Origin: Tundrisphaera lichenicola
GTDB lineage: Bacteria > Planctomycetota > Planctomycetia > Isosphaerales > Isosphaeraceae
Direction: 5' to 3'
Assembly (NCBI RefSeq): GCF_051175385.1
Contig: NZ_CP195106.1
Coordinates: 1,922,001 to 1,986,000 of the forward strand
DNA: 64,000 nucleotides
The translations under genes and the position numbers were made by a program. How positions within the stretch are numbered: position 1 is the first letter of the stretch; each line of letters begins with the position of its first letter. This document shows positions 1 to 9,469 of this stretch, piece by piece. Under the pieces are notes generated by a model that ran no database searches, was not told the origin of the DNA, and saw nothing but the letters and a program-made list of their open reading frames with translations.

Positions 1-372
1 ATCGAGGGCGACGGGACAGGGTCCGCCGGACGGGAAAAACGGGCCGGCTGGCTCGTCGGAACATCTTTGATAACTCCCAGTTGTGCGTCTTAGAGGGCTT
101 CGGCGCATGACGCACCGCTGACCCGGAGTCGATCGAACTTGACGAACCGGTCCAGTCGGGGGGGGACCTCGCTCGATGCGATCAGTCTAACCCCCTGCAC
201 ACCCGTTTCAAGTCGAATCTATAAATTGGGAGCCTTGCGTAGATTCCGGCGACGTTCGCGATCAAGTAGACCTTCCTGTCCAGAATTAGGCTGGAAGGTC
301 GGGAGATGGCGAAGTAGACAAGCTAAGGAGTTGGCGCAGTCGAGGGGAGAGAGGATGAGGTGGGTCAAGCGA
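1..372. other. Left edge, no recognised gene
   Basis: No recognisable coding sequence is visible in this stretch. Short frames run off the left edge and stop within about 110 bases; any of them could be the tail of a gene lying outside, but none shows a motif. A plus-strand open frame that continues past this region is antisense to the sigma factor gene and has no family resemblance. Confidence 0.5.
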
Positions 373-1146
373 TCAGTCGAGGAGATCGGAAACCAGGGCG
401 TCGCGAAGTTTCTGGAGGGCTCGTGTCTTCTCGTTGCTCACCGTCTTGGGTGCGATGCCCCAGTGCTGGGCGATTTCGGCGGGAGTCTCTCCCTGGAGTG
501 TCGCCTGAATTAGCGCCGCTTCTCGGGGATTGAGGGCGGATCGAATCGCTTCCTGTAAGGTGCTCTGCCAGTCCGATGGCCGAGAGTTATCGGCGCGATA
601 AAGTGAGGCGGCATCGAGTGTCTGGAAGGTCCGCTCTCGCTGGGCCCGCTTCTTGATGGTATCGATCGCCCGGAAGAAATCCGGCCCGTCGGCGGTCTCG
701 CGGCTCAGGACCTCTCGAATCCCGGACTGGCCGACTTCCGAGAGCAGGCGGTCGAACCGATCGCGTCCCATCCCCTGTAGGAGTGTCGCATAGACGGCCT
801 GAGTGCAGTCATCATGCTGTTGGACCGAAATACCGGCGCGGAACCAGGCACGGGACAGATAGCGGTCCATCTGCCGTAAACCGGCAGAGACATCCGCCTG
901 ATCGATCGGGGCCAGGTCGGCCTCGGTCGAGAGCAGATCGGCAACCCTCGAGGAGTTCAGCGCGGCGTCCCAGGCCTGGTCCGGGATCGTCGGGACGACC
1001 GGTACGCTCGGGAACGCAAAAGTCGATTGCTCGACGACCAACCCCATCGGCGTCTCTACGCCGACGCTCAGATGACGCAAGGCCTCCAGGGCCTCGACTC
1101 CAGGCCGGTAGGATCGTCGAATTTTGCCGCGATCCTTGCCGTCCAC
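373..1146 (-). CDS. Sigma-70 family RNA polymerase sigma factor (ECF-like)
   Basis: The 257-residue product should bind core RNA polymerase and direct it to a subset of promoters. The C-terminal 60 residues form a clear region 4 helix-turn-helix (SALNPREAALIQ, then AEIAQHWGIAPKTVSNEKTR). The middle (about residues 90-125, with YLSRAWFRAG and QHDDCTQAVYATLL) is a diverged region 2. The first 70 residues are a non-conserved extension. The start is GTG, preceded by AAAGGAGA about 11 bases upstream. No anti-sigma factor or zinc-finger gene lies next to it, so it looks like an orphan regulator. It could also be a general sigma-like transcription factor; the family call rests mainly on region 4. 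Confidence 0.75.
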   Translation of the reverse strand: MDGKDRGKIRRSYRPGVEALEALRHLSVGVETPMGLVVEQSTFAFPSVPVVPTIPDQAWDAALNSSRVADLLSTEADLAPIDQADVSAGLRQMDRYLSRAWFRAGISVQQHDDCTQAVYATLLQGMGRDRFDRLLSEVGQSGIREVLSRETADGPDFFRAIDTIKKRAQRERTFQTLDAASLYRADNSRPSDWQSTLQEAIRSALNPREAALIQATLQGETPAEIAQHWGIAPKTVSNEKTRALQKLRDALVSDLLD

Positions 1147-1575
1147 GGTCGATGCTTCTCCTTTCCGGCCGAACCTCGATCTTCTCGATCAATCCTCATC
1201 CGCCCCGTCCCAACGGCGCGGCAAGGATACAGAAATGACTCTCTTACGGCGAGAGCAGCATCAAAGCGACCTCAAAGAAATGATATCATGCATGAAGGCG
1301 TACAGGCAAGCCTGCCCAATTGTTCTAAGCTAAGAAGGCATTCTGCTTATAAACTGTAGAGTTCACTCCTAACCGATCATGGAAACTCTCGATCATGAAT
1401 CCTTCTACCTTGATTGTTAGGATCGCAGAATCCGTCGCCTTCAACCGATTAATTTCGCTTTCGATCGCTTTTCTGTCGAGTCGCCAAGAAGAACCTAAGC
1501 CGTGGACCGAAAAAAAGACGAGTGTAGGACACGAATTTTGGAGCGGAAACGAAATTATTTAGGCGGTCAATCTGA
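1147..1575. other. Intergenic, no gene seen
   Basis: This 429-base gap separates the sigma factor start from the 3' end of the VOC gene. It is more AT-rich than its flanks and should hold the sigma factor promoter on the minus strand. I see no RNA gene or strong hairpin. Confidence 0.4.
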
Positions 1576-1959
1576 TCAGCCACCGAGGGGCTTCTTCCTT
1601 CGGACGATCTGAAGTCGATTCCCCTCGGGGTCTCGGAAGAAAGCGGTAGTCATCGAGTCATTGTCGACGAAGGTCTCGTTCTCGAAGACCAGACCTCGGG
1701 CTTCCAGCTCCGACCGGGTGGCGAGCACGTCCTCGACGAGGAATGCGATGTGGCTGGAGTAGCGTTGGTCGACGACTGGTGAGCCCTCGGGTCGTCCGAT
1801 GATCTCCACGGCGAATCCTGCGTTGTCGGCCAGGAAGTAACCGGGCGGGGTCCCTCGTCCGTTGTCGAGGATCACTCGAAGCCCGAAAACTTCTTCGTAG
1901 AAATCCTTCAATGCTGCGGGATCTGCGGCGAAAATCGCGACATGCTCGATCCGGGACAT
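1576..1959 (-). CDS. VOC (glyoxalase/bleomycin-resistance fold) protein
   Basis: A single-domain 127-residue vicinal-oxygen-chelate protein. It opens with MSRIEHVAIFAADPAALKDF, typical of the first beta-alpha-beta unit, and ends with FRDPEGNRLQIVRR, which contains the usual final metal-ligand region (DPEGN). VOC proteins of this size act as dimeric dioxygenases, isomerases or drug-binding proteins; the substrate cannot be told from sequence. The ATG has GGAG about 10 bases upstream. It appears monocistronic, with about 130 bases to the EVE-domain gene. Confidence 0.85.
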   Translation of the reverse strand: MSRIEHVAIFAADPAALKDFYEEVFGLRVILDNGRGTPPGYFLADNAGFAVEIIGRPEGSPVVDQRYSSHIAFLVEDVLATRSELEARGLVFENETFVDNDSMTTAFFRDPEGNRLQIVRRKKPLGG

Positions 1960-2096
1960 GGTAGGTAATCTCCGGGAGGCTAGCGTAAGTCGATTCGAAT
2001 TAGCCTGTTAGGGATTTCGGATTTCTGACCGATTTCGCAGGAATCCCCTGCAAGTTGGACTTGAACTTCCTGGATTAATCCGCGGATTCCGAAAGA

Positions 2097-2564
2097 TTAT
2101 CGGGACTCGGCAAGTTCGAGAACGGCGGCCCACTCGGGTTCTCGGACCGGTTGGACGGAGAGCCGACTTCCCTTACGGAGCAACTCCATCCCGGCCAGTT
2201 CGGGGATCTCACGGAGTTGGCCGAGGGTAATGACCGGGTCGATCGGTCGAACGGCCCGGATCGAGACCTGATACCAGGTCGGGGACTCGGGACGACTCTT
2301 GGGATCGTGATGGTCGGCCGAAGGGTCGAACGCCGTCGGGTCGGGATGACCGGCCTCGACCACCTCGGCGATCCCGACGATCGCGGGGGGATCGCAGCTG
2401 GAATGGTAATAGAGGATGCCATCGCCGACCTGGATGGAGTCGCGGAGGAAGTTCCGGGCCTGGAAGTTACGGACACCATCCCAGCCCGTCGTCCGACCGG
2501 GGGCCTCGCAAAGGTCGGCGAAAGAGAAGCAGTCGGGCTCCGACTTGAACAACCAGTAGGCCAT
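2097..2564 (-). CDS. EVE domain-containing protein
   Basis: A 155-residue stand-alone EVE-domain (PUA-like fold) protein. The hallmark start MAYWLFKSEPDCFSF is followed by GRTTGWDGVRNFQARNFL and, centrally, GDGILYYHSS, all typical of the thymocyte nuclear protein 1-like family. EVE domains bind modified bases in nucleic acids through an aromatic cage. Stand-alone bacterial members are cytoplasmic and of uncertain role. It lies 80 bases upstream of the MFS gene on the same strand and may be co-transcribed with it. Confidence 0.9.
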   Translation of the reverse strand: MAYWLFKSEPDCFSFADLCEAPGRTTGWDGVRNFQARNFLRDSIQVGDGILYYHSSCDPPAIVGIAEVVEAGHPDPTAFDPSADHHDPKSRPESPTWYQVSIRAVRPIDPVITLGQLREIPELAGMELLRKGSRLSVQPVREPEWAAVLELAESR

Positions 2565-2645
2565 GATCGCGATCGTCCCGGTTCGAGTAAAGTCCGAAGG
2601 GCGGAATGATTCCGCGCCGGGCGATCGGCGTCAACCCCGGGTCAA

Positions 2646-4193
2646 TCAGTGATCCATCGCGGGAATCGGGGCAAAGTCGACCTCAGGAGCCTCGGAGGGA
2701 CGATCGATCCGGGAGACCGCTCGACCGGCGGCGAGTCGAGAAGCGCAGAGGATCGCGACCACAGAGAGCCCGAGCATCTGGAGGAAGACATCGCGAAGGG
2801 TCCGCCCGAGCGCCCCCTGGACGGCGTGCAACTGTTCGATCGAGAGTAGCTGGTGCGTCTCAGGACGGAGCGCGGCGACCACGTCGATCCCGCTGGCCCC
2901 CGCCGAGGCGAGTCGTCGGGAGAATTCGAAGGCCAGGGTCGCTCCGAGCATTCCCACACCCAGGGCTCCACCCAGGACCCGGCTGAAGGTGACGGCCCCG
3001 GTGGCCACCCCCCGCCGGTTCCAGTCGACCTCGTTCTGGACTCCAAGGATGCAACATAAGGAAGCCGGGCCGAAGCCCAGGCCGATCACCACCAGCGAGA
3101 CCTGAAAATACCGGAGAGCCTGAGTCGGTCGATCCGCCCCCAGGGCCAGCCCGCACATTCCTAGCGCGAGCATCCCCATACCCACGACACCCGTGGTCCG
3201 GAAGCCGAAGCGAACCACGACCTTGGCTGCCAGTGCCACGCTGATCGCCCACGAAAGGAAGAGTGGGGTGATGACCTCACCAGCCTGCGTTGCCTTGCCC
3301 CCCAGGACCCCCTGGACATAGAGCGGGACATAAGTATCGATTCCGAACAGGAGGGCCCCGATCAGGAAGCTCCCGGCGATGGCCGCCGCGATCGAGGGTC
3401 GGGTGAACAGGTCAGGAGGAAGGATCGGGTCACTCGCCCGATACTCCACGACAACAAAACCTGCCAGAATTGCCAAGGCGACCGATCCCAGCCCGACCAC
3501 CGACCCGATCGAGGCCGAGGGGCCTCGGAGGATCGCAAGCAGTAACAAGGTCGATCCGCTCGCCAGGAGCCCGGCCCCGGCCCAGTCGATCGGTTGGGAC
3601 CTGGCCTTCTGCACATCCTCTTTTACGTGGCAAACCAGGACCCACATCGAGAGGATGGCGCACGGAACGGTCACATAGAAGACCCATCGCCAGGAAAGAT
3701 TGTCGGTGAGATAGCCCCCGAGCCAGGGACCGGCCACGCTGGAGATACCCCAAACCGCGCTGAAAAGCCCCTGGACCCGCGCTCGCTCTTCCAGCGTGAA
3801 CAGGTCTCCGAGCATGGTCAGGACGATCGGGCCGATCGCCCCGGCACCCAGTCCTTGAACCACTCGCATGGCAATCAGCTCGGGCATCGTCGACGCCCGA
3901 CCCGAGAGGACCGAGCCCAGGGTGAACAGGCCGAGTCCGAACAGGAGGACCCGGCGACGACCCCAGAGGTCGGCCAGCTTCCCGTAGACGGGGGTGGTCA
4001 CGGTCGACGCGAGAAGATAGGCCGAGAAGACCCATGGATAAATGTCCAGCCCCTTGAGCTGGGCGATGATGCTGGGCATGGCGGTCGAGACGACCGTCTG
4101 CTCCAGGGCGGCCACCCCCATCGCCAGCAGGAGCGCCGCGGTAACCATCCTCCGGCCCGGCCTGGCATCCTTGCTCGACCCGATTTCCGCCAT
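2646..4193 (-). CDS. MFS transporter, DHA2 (14-TM drug exporter) family
   Basis: A 515-residue integral membrane protein, the usual length for 14-helix DHA2 drug:proton antiporters. Visible motifs are the TM1 signature (LEQTVVSTAMPSI), motif A after TM2 (GKLADLWGRRRVLL) and motif C in TM5 (GISSVAGPWLGGYLTDNLSWRWVF). The start at 4193 (MAEIGSSK) is preferred because the frame upstream of it is not transporter-like. It lies divergent to the first PSCyt1 gene with 179 bases between. The substrate is unknown; resistance to an organic compound is the family expectation. Confidence 0.9.
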   Translation of the reverse strand: MAEIGSSKDARPGRRMVTAALLLAMGVAALEQTVVSTAMPSIIAQLKGLDIYPWVFSAYLLASTVTTPVYGKLADLWGRRRVLLFGLGLFTLGSVLSGRASTMPELIAMRVVQGLGAGAIGPIVLTMLGDLFTLEERARVQGLFSAVWGISSVAGPWLGGYLTDNLSWRWVFYVTVPCAILSMWVLVCHVKEDVQKARSQPIDWAGAGLLASGSTLLLLAILRGPSASIGSVVGLGSVALAILAGFVVVEYRASDPILPPDLFTRPSIAAAIAGSFLIGALLFGIDTYVPLYVQGVLGGKATQAGEVITPLFLSWAISVALAAKVVVRFGFRTTGVVGMGMLALGMCGLALGADRPTQALRYFQVSLVVIGLGFGPASLCCILGVQNEVDWNRRGVATGAVTFSRVLGGALGVGMLGATLAFEFSRRLASAGASGIDVVAALRPETHQLLSIEQLHAVQGALGRTLRDVFLQMLGLSVVAILCASRLAAGRAVSRIDRPSEAPEVDFAPIPAMDH

Positions 4194-4372
4194 GTCTTCG
4201 CCCGCCCCCGTACACCAACCAACGTCGCGCCACAATTCGCATTCTAGCGGACTCGCCAAGGGCTCGGAGGGTTCGGCCTGAGCAGACCCGGCTTCGACCG
4301 ATCGGGTTGCAGTCCCCGCCCCGGACTGCTCCAATGAAACGAGCGATCCCACCGAGAACCGGAGACTCGACC

Positions 4373-7300
4373 ATGATCCGCCGGAGATTCTGGCCGGACC
4401 CCCGCCTCGTCCTGGCCTGGTGGGTCATCTCGACGGTTGCCTTGGCAGATGGGCCGGAACGGTCGGGGAGGGTCGACTTCGATCGAGACGTCCGGCCGAT
4501 CCTCTCCGACACCTGCTTCCCCTGCCACGGCCCAGACAAGGCCCGACGCAAGGCCGACCTAAGGCTCGACACGCGTGAAGGAGCCTTCCTGGGGGTCGAT
4601 GGTCGGCATCCCTTCGAAGCGGGGAAGGTGGATGAGAGTGAAGCCCTCCTGAGAATCAGCTCGGATGACCTAAACGAGCGAATGCCTCCGCGGGATGCCC
4701 GCCGCCAACTCTCCGCCGCCGAAATCGAGACTCTCCGCCGATGGGTGAGGGAAGGGACCGAGTGGAAAGAACACTGGTCGCTCTTGAGACCCCGCAGACC
4801 GGTTGTTCCCACCATCAAGGAACCCTCTCGGGCGCGAAACCCGATCGATTCCTTCGTCCTCGAACGCCTCGATCGCGAAGGGATGTGTCCCTCGCCCGAG
4901 GCCGACCGGACGACCTTGATCCGCCGGGCCACGCTCGACCTGACCGGCCTACCACCCACCCTCGACGAGATCGACTCTTTCCTGAAAGACACGAGTCCCG
5001 ACGCCTTCGAAAAAATCGTCGACCGCCTGCTGGCCTCGCCCCGGTACGGTGAGCGTATGGCCCTGGCCTGGCTCGATGCGGCTCGCTATGCCGATACCAA
5101 TGGATACCAGGGAGACGGTACCCGGACGATGTGGCCCTGGCGCGACTGGGTCGTCCGCTCCCTGAACGAGAACCTCCCCTTCGATCGCTTCACGGTCGAA
5201 CAGATCGCCGGAGACCTTTTGCCCGAGGCGACTCAGTCCCAGCGACTCGCCACCGGGTTCCACAGAAACCACATGCTCAACGGCGAAGGGGGAAGGGTCC
5301 CCGAGGAGTCTCGAGTCGACTACGTCGTCGATCGGGTCGACACCACGTCCACCGTCTGGCTAGGCCTGACCATCGCTTGCGCCCGGTGCCACGACCACAA
5401 GTTTGATCCGATCACACAGAAAGAATATTACGGACTCTTCGCCTACTTCAACAATTTGCCCGAGTCGGGCGGAGTCGACCGGGGCGGTAACGCCGCGCCC
5501 GTCATGAAGGTGATGACCCCGGAGTCCGAAGCTCGGCTCGCCGAGCTTCGGGTCGCTATCGAGGCCGCGAAGGCCCGACTCGACGCAGCCTTGCCCGAGA
5601 TCGACGCGGAGCAAGCCGAATGGGAACGGAGCATTAGCGATCCATCCCCTTCCTGGATCGTGGCCGACCCCATCTCTATCTCGTCCAGGGCCGGGGCCAC
5701 ACTGACCCGGCTTGAGGACCGATCGATCCTCGCCGGAGGGGAAAGCCCCTCCACCGACGTCCACGAGGTTGTCTTTCGGACCGATCAGGCCCACTTGACC
5801 GGACTCCGGCTGGAGGCCCTCTCCCACGAGTCACTCCCCTCTCTGGGACCGGGACGAGCCCCGGAAAACGGCAACTTCGTCCTGAATGAACTCGAAGTCG
5901 AAATCGTCTCCCTCGACGCACCATCCCAGATCCAGAAGATCGCGTTCGATGGACCTCAGGCCGACTTCTCACAGCCCGGCTGGGACGTCTCGGGCGTCAT
6001 CGACGCCGACCCCGCTTCCGGATGGGCCGTGATGGGTGCCCCCAGCCGCGATCTCACGGCGACTTTCCCTTTCAAAACCCCGGTGGGTTTCCCCGGAGGA
6101 ACCGAGCTTCGCCTCCGCTTTCATTATGAGTCGAAGCACGACCAGCACACGATGGGCCGGTTTCGGCTCTCGACATCGAGCGATCCCCTCTTACCTCCCC
6201 AGGTAGCTCAGGCGCTCGCTATTCCCTCCGACCGACGCGACGAAACGCAACGCGCCTCGATCCGCGAACATTACCGGCTTCATCTCTCGGCCCGATATCG
6301 GAAGATCGAAGCGGAACTTGCCGCCGACCGTCAGTCTCAGGGGGACTTCGAGAAGTCCATCCCCGAGGTCATGGTGATGGAAGAGCGGCCCGAGCCTCGA
6401 CCCTCGGCCATACTCATCCGCGGGGCCTGGGACAAGCCCGGCGAGCCGGTCCAGCCCGGGGTCCCGTCCCGGCTCATTACCCTGCCCAGCGATGCCCCTC
6501 CCAATCGCCTGGCCCTGGCCCGATGGCTCGTCGACCCCGCCCATCCACTGACGGCTCGCGTGGCGGTTAACCGAGCCTGGCAGACTTTCTTCGGGGTCGG
6601 GCTGGTGAAGACCTCGGAGGATTTCGGAGTCCAGGGCACACCTCCGAGTCATCCCGAACTGCTCAACTGGCTGGCCGTCGAGTTCGTCGAACATGACTGG
6701 GACGTAAAGGCCCTTCATCGGTCGATCATCACCAGCGCAACCTATCGCCAGTCTTCGAAGGTCACCCCCGAGGCCTTGGAGCGCGATCCGGAGAATCGGC
6801 TGCTCGCCAGGGGGCCGCGTCATCGACTGGCATCGACCATCCTCCGGGATCAGGCGCTGGCCCTTGGAGGGCTCCTGGTCGAGAAGATCGGGGGCCCTCC
6901 CGTCTTCCCGTATCAACCTCCCGGTATCTGGGAGGAGATGAGCTTCGGGAAGATTCGCTACCAGCAGGACCACGGCGAGGGGCTCTACCGACGGAGCCTC
7001 TACACCTTCTGGAGGAGGACCGTCGGCCCACCCGACCTCTTCGACGTGGCCGCCCGCCAGGTCTGTACCGTCCGCCAGCCGACGACGAATACACCATTGC
7101 AATCGCTGATCCTCCTGAACGACGTGGCCTACATCGAGGCCGCCCGAGGGCTGGCAAGTCGACTCTTGAACCAAAGGGGGCCCACAGTAGAGGACCGCGT
7201 GGAACTGGCCTTTCGAATGTCCACCTCCCGGAAGCCGAACAAGGCCGAGCGGGAAGTCCTGATCGACGGCCTTCGTCGCCAGCTCGACCACTATCGGGCC

Positions 7301-7438
7301 GATCCCGAGGCCGCGCTCATGCTTGTCTCGATCGGTGAGTCCCCCCGCGATCCCGGCCTCGACGTCCCCGAACTGGCCGCTTACACCGTCCTGGCCAGCA
7401 CCATCCTGGGCCTGGACGAGACCATCACCAAGGAGTGA
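4373..7438 (+). CDS. PSCyt1/DUF1549/DUF1553 cytochrome-like protein, cassette 1
   Basis: A 1021-residue exported protein of the planctomycete PSCyt1-PSCyt2-PSD1 type. After a signal peptide come a cytochrome-c-like domain with CFPCH at residues 48-52, DUF1549 with a second heme-type motif CARCH at about 336-340, and DUF1553 towards the C-terminus (HPLTARVAVNRAWQ, CTVRQPTTNTPLQSL). Between DUF1549 and DUF1553, roughly residues 420-605, is an additional beta-rich stretch resembling a galactose-binding-like module; the other two copies in this window lack it. The ATG at 4373 has GGAG 8 bases upstream. A DUF1501 gene begins 10 bases downstream, as usual for this pair. Biochemical function is not established; a role in polysaccharide or sulfated-glycan breakdown has been suggested for the family. 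Confidence 0.9.
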   Translation: MIRRRFWPDPRLVLAWWVISTVALADGPERSGRVDFDRDVRPILSDTCFPCHGPDKARRKADLRLDTREGAFLGVDGRHPFEAGKVDESEALLRISSDDLNERMPPRDARRQLSAAEIETLRRWVREGTEWKEHWSLLRPRRPVVPTIKEPSRARNPIDSFVLERLDREGMCPSPEADRTTLIRRATLDLTGLPPTLDEIDSFLKDTSPDAFEKIVDRLLASPRYGERMALAWLDAARYADTNGYQGDGTRTMWPWRDWVVRSLNENLPFDRFTVEQIAGDLLPEATQSQRLATGFHRNHMLNGEGGRVPEESRVDYVVDRVDTTSTVWLGLTIACARCHDHKFDPITQKEYYGLFAYFNNLPESGGVDRGGNAAPVMKVMTPESEARLAELRVAIEAAKARLDAALPEIDAEQAEWERSISDPSPSWIVADPISISSRAGATLTRLEDRSILAGGESPSTDVHEVVFRTDQAHLTGLRLEALSHESLPSLGPGRAPENGNFVLNELEVEIVSLDAPSQIQKIAFDGPQADFSQPGWDVSGVIDADPASGWAVMGAPSRDLTATFPFKTPVGFPGGTELRLRFHYESKHDQHTMGRFRLSTSSDPLLPPQVAQALAIPSDRRDETQRASIREHYRLHLSARYRKIEAELAADRQSQGDFEKSIPEVMVMEERPEPRPSAILIRGAWDKPGEPVQPGVPSRLITLPSDAPPNRLALARWLVDPAHPLTARVAVNRAWQTFFGVGLVKTSEDFGVQGTPPSHPELLNWLAVEFVEHDWDVKALHRSIITSATYRQSSKVTPEALERDPENRLLARGPRHRLASTILRDQALALGGLLVEKIGGPPVFPYQPPGIWEEMSFGKIRYQQDHGEGLYRRSLYTFWRRTVGPPDLFDVAARQVCTVRQPTTNTPLQSLILLNDVAYIEAARGLASRLLNQRGPTVEDRVELAFRMSTSRKPNKAEREVLIDGLRRQLDHYRADPEAALMLVSIGESPRDPGLDVPELAAYTVLASTILGLDETITKE

Positions 7439-7448
7439 GGAGCGTCCC

Positions 7449-8912
7449 ATGGACCCCCGGATCGAGTACCACCAGGCCGAGACGAGACGCCAGTTCTTCG
7501 GCCGATCGGCCATCGGGCTGGGGACCGCCGCCCTCGCCTCGCTCCTCGGGCGTGACCTCCTCGCCGGGGCCGAGGATGGCCCCGTCGGAGCCTTGCCCGG
7601 CCTCCCGCACTTCGCCCCCCGTGCGAAACGGGTCATCTACTTGATGCAAGGGGGTGCACCGTCACACGTCGACCTCTTCGACTTCAAGCCCGAGTTGATC
7701 CGACGCAGGGGCGAAGAACTCCCCGAGTCGGTCCACCAGGGGCAGCGGCTGACCACCATGACCGCCGGCCAGAAGAGTCGCCCCCTCCTGCCGGGGATCA
7801 CGGGATTCCGACAGTATGGCGAGTCGGGGGCCTGGCTCTGCGACTTCCTCCCGCACACGGCCTCGATCGCCGATGACCTCTGCTTCGTCAAGTCGATGCA
7901 CACCGAGGCGATCAACCATGCTCCTGCCGTCACCTTCCTCCTGACGGGGGCCGAACAACCCGGTCGCCCCAGCCTCGGTGCCTGGCTCTCGTATGGATTG
8001 GGTAGCCTGAACGAGAATCTACCCAGCTTTATCGTCCTGACCTCGCGCGACCGCGAGGCTTCGTGCGGGCAACTCTTCTTCGAGCACTACTGGGGGAGCG
8101 CCTTCCTGCCCTCCAAATACCAGGGCGTCAAGCTTCGATCCGAGGGCGATCCCGTCCTCTATCTGTCGAATCCCCCGGGTGTGGATGCCTCGACCCGTCG
8201 AGGGCAGCTCGATGACTTGGCACGGCTCAACCGGCTCCGCCTGGAGGAGACGGGCGACCCCGAGATCTCGACACGGATCTCCCAGTACGAGATGGCCTTC
8301 CGGATGCAGACCTCGGTCCCCGAGTTGTCCGACGTCTCGAACGAGCCGGCGAGCGTCCTGGAACTCTACGGGCCAGACGTCCTCCGGCCCGGCTCGTTCG
8401 CCCGGAATTGCCTGATGGCCCGCCGTTTCGCCGAGCGTGGCGTCCGACACATCCAGCTTTTTCATGCCGGCTGGGATCAGCACCAGAATCTACCCACCCA
8501 GCTCGAGATCCAGTGCCGAGACACCGACCAGCCCTCGGCAGGCCTGGTGAAGGATCTCAAGAGGCTCGGACTCCTGGACGAGACTTTGGTGATCTGGGGC
8601 GGCGAATTCGGTCGGACCGTCTTCTCTCAGGGCGACCCCAACGCCAAGACCTATGGCCGGGATCACCACCCCCGCTGCTTCACGATCTGGATGGCCGGCG
8701 GAGGGATCAAGCCCGGCCTCTCTTACGGCGAGACCGACGAATTCGGATACAACGTCGCGAAGGACCCCGTTCACGTTCACGACTTCCAGGCGACTCTTCT
8801 TCATCTTCTCGGAATCGACCATACCCGGCTGACGTACCGCTCCCAAGGACGTGAATTCCGCCTGACCGATGTCCATGGACGGGTCGTTCATTCTGTACTT
8901 GGACGAAGTTAA
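7449..8912 (+). CDS. DUF1501 (sulfatase-fold) protein, cassette 1
   Basis: A 487-residue protein with a Tat-type N-terminus (TRRQFFGRSAIG) and the DUF1501 hallmarks: the metal-site-like YLMQGGAPSHVDLFD, the mid-region RRFAERGVRHIQLFHAGWDQH and the C-terminal GGEFGRTVFS and GRDHHPRCFTIWMAGGGIKPG. DUF1501 belongs to the alkaline-phosphatase/sulfatase-like superfamily, but the reaction is unknown. The ATG follows GAGGAG. It is 10 bases downstream of the PSCyt1 gene and almost certainly co-transcribed. It probably acts outside the cytoplasmic membrane with its partner. Confidence 0.9.
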   Translation: MDPRIEYHQAETRRQFFGRSAIGLGTAALASLLGRDLLAGAEDGPVGALPGLPHFAPRAKRVIYLMQGGAPSHVDLFDFKPELIRRRGEELPESVHQGQRLTTMTAGQKSRPLLPGITGFRQYGESGAWLCDFLPHTASIADDLCFVKSMHTEAINHAPAVTFLLTGAEQPGRPSLGAWLSYGLGSLNENLPSFIVLTSRDREASCGQLFFEHYWGSAFLPSKYQGVKLRSEGDPVLYLSNPPGVDASTRRGQLDDLARLNRLRLEETGDPEISTRISQYEMAFRMQTSVPELSDVSNEPASVLELYGPDVLRPGSFARNCLMARRFAERGVRHIQLFHAGWDQHQNLPTQLEIQCRDTDQPSAGLVKDLKRLGLLDETLVIWGGEFGRTVFSQGDPNAKTYGRDHHPRCFTIWMAGGGIKPGLSYGETDEFGYNVAKDPVHVHDFQATLLHLLGIDHTRLTYRSQGREFRLTDVHGRVVHSVLGRS

Positions 8913-9469
8913 GATCGATCTCATCGCGTCGAGGGGCGTATTGTCCAAAGGGAGGGGGCGGCGTCGTCAGCGGCCCGCTCCGAGCTACCGATTATCGATC
9001 AGATTTAATCATTCCTGAAACCATCACGTGACCCGGTTTTGCCGATCGCACGCAATTGACGTTACGAAATCGGACCGCGTTGAGCTCGGCACCACCGATC
9101 GGCAGAATTTCACATTCAGCCGAATGAAATATTCTTGACTTACTCTTGTCCTCCGAATAGCCTAGCGTCCGTTCAAATCCAATGCTGCGGGATCAATCTC
9201 CCGTTCTGCCATCGGTCCGGATTCTTCTTTTCCGAGACTGTCCCAACGACCGCGACACAGCAGAGACCCGACGACAAGTCGGGCTGAATTGTCGATCTGT
9301 CCGATCGGTTATCCAGGCGAGTCTCATCCACCCGTGATCGCCACGGTCTGGATTGACCTCTCACGGGTTACGCTCTCGGGGCTTGTCGCAAAGGATTCGT
9401 CCGCGCCTTGGGTTATGAACCCCTCTCCGCGTTTCACGTCCTTTTCAATTCGACGAAGAAGGATCTGTC
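8913..9469. other. 557-base leader region before the pseudopilin gene
   Basis: No coding sequence is supported here. It includes a promoter candidate (listed separately), which would give the pseudopilin a leader of about 300 bases. I did not find a folded RNA I would name. Confidence 0.4.
9135..9163 (+). promoter_or_regulatory. Possible sigma-70-type promoter for the pseudopilin gene
   Basis: TTGACT is followed after 17 bases by TAGCCT. The -35 box is good and the -10 box poor. The location in a long leader upstream of a usually highly expressed gene is reasonable, but the match is weak and unproven. Confidence 0.2.

Noticed and set aside
3430..4992. Long minus-strand open frame across the MFS and PSCyt1 starts
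   Set aside because: It is antisense to or out of frame with two clear genes, has arginine/serine-rich composition typical of GC-rich shadow frames, and shows no family motif.
6191..7636. Long minus-strand open frame inside PSCyt1 cassette 1
   Set aside because: It mirrors the codon pattern of the genuine plus-strand gene and has no recognisable domain.
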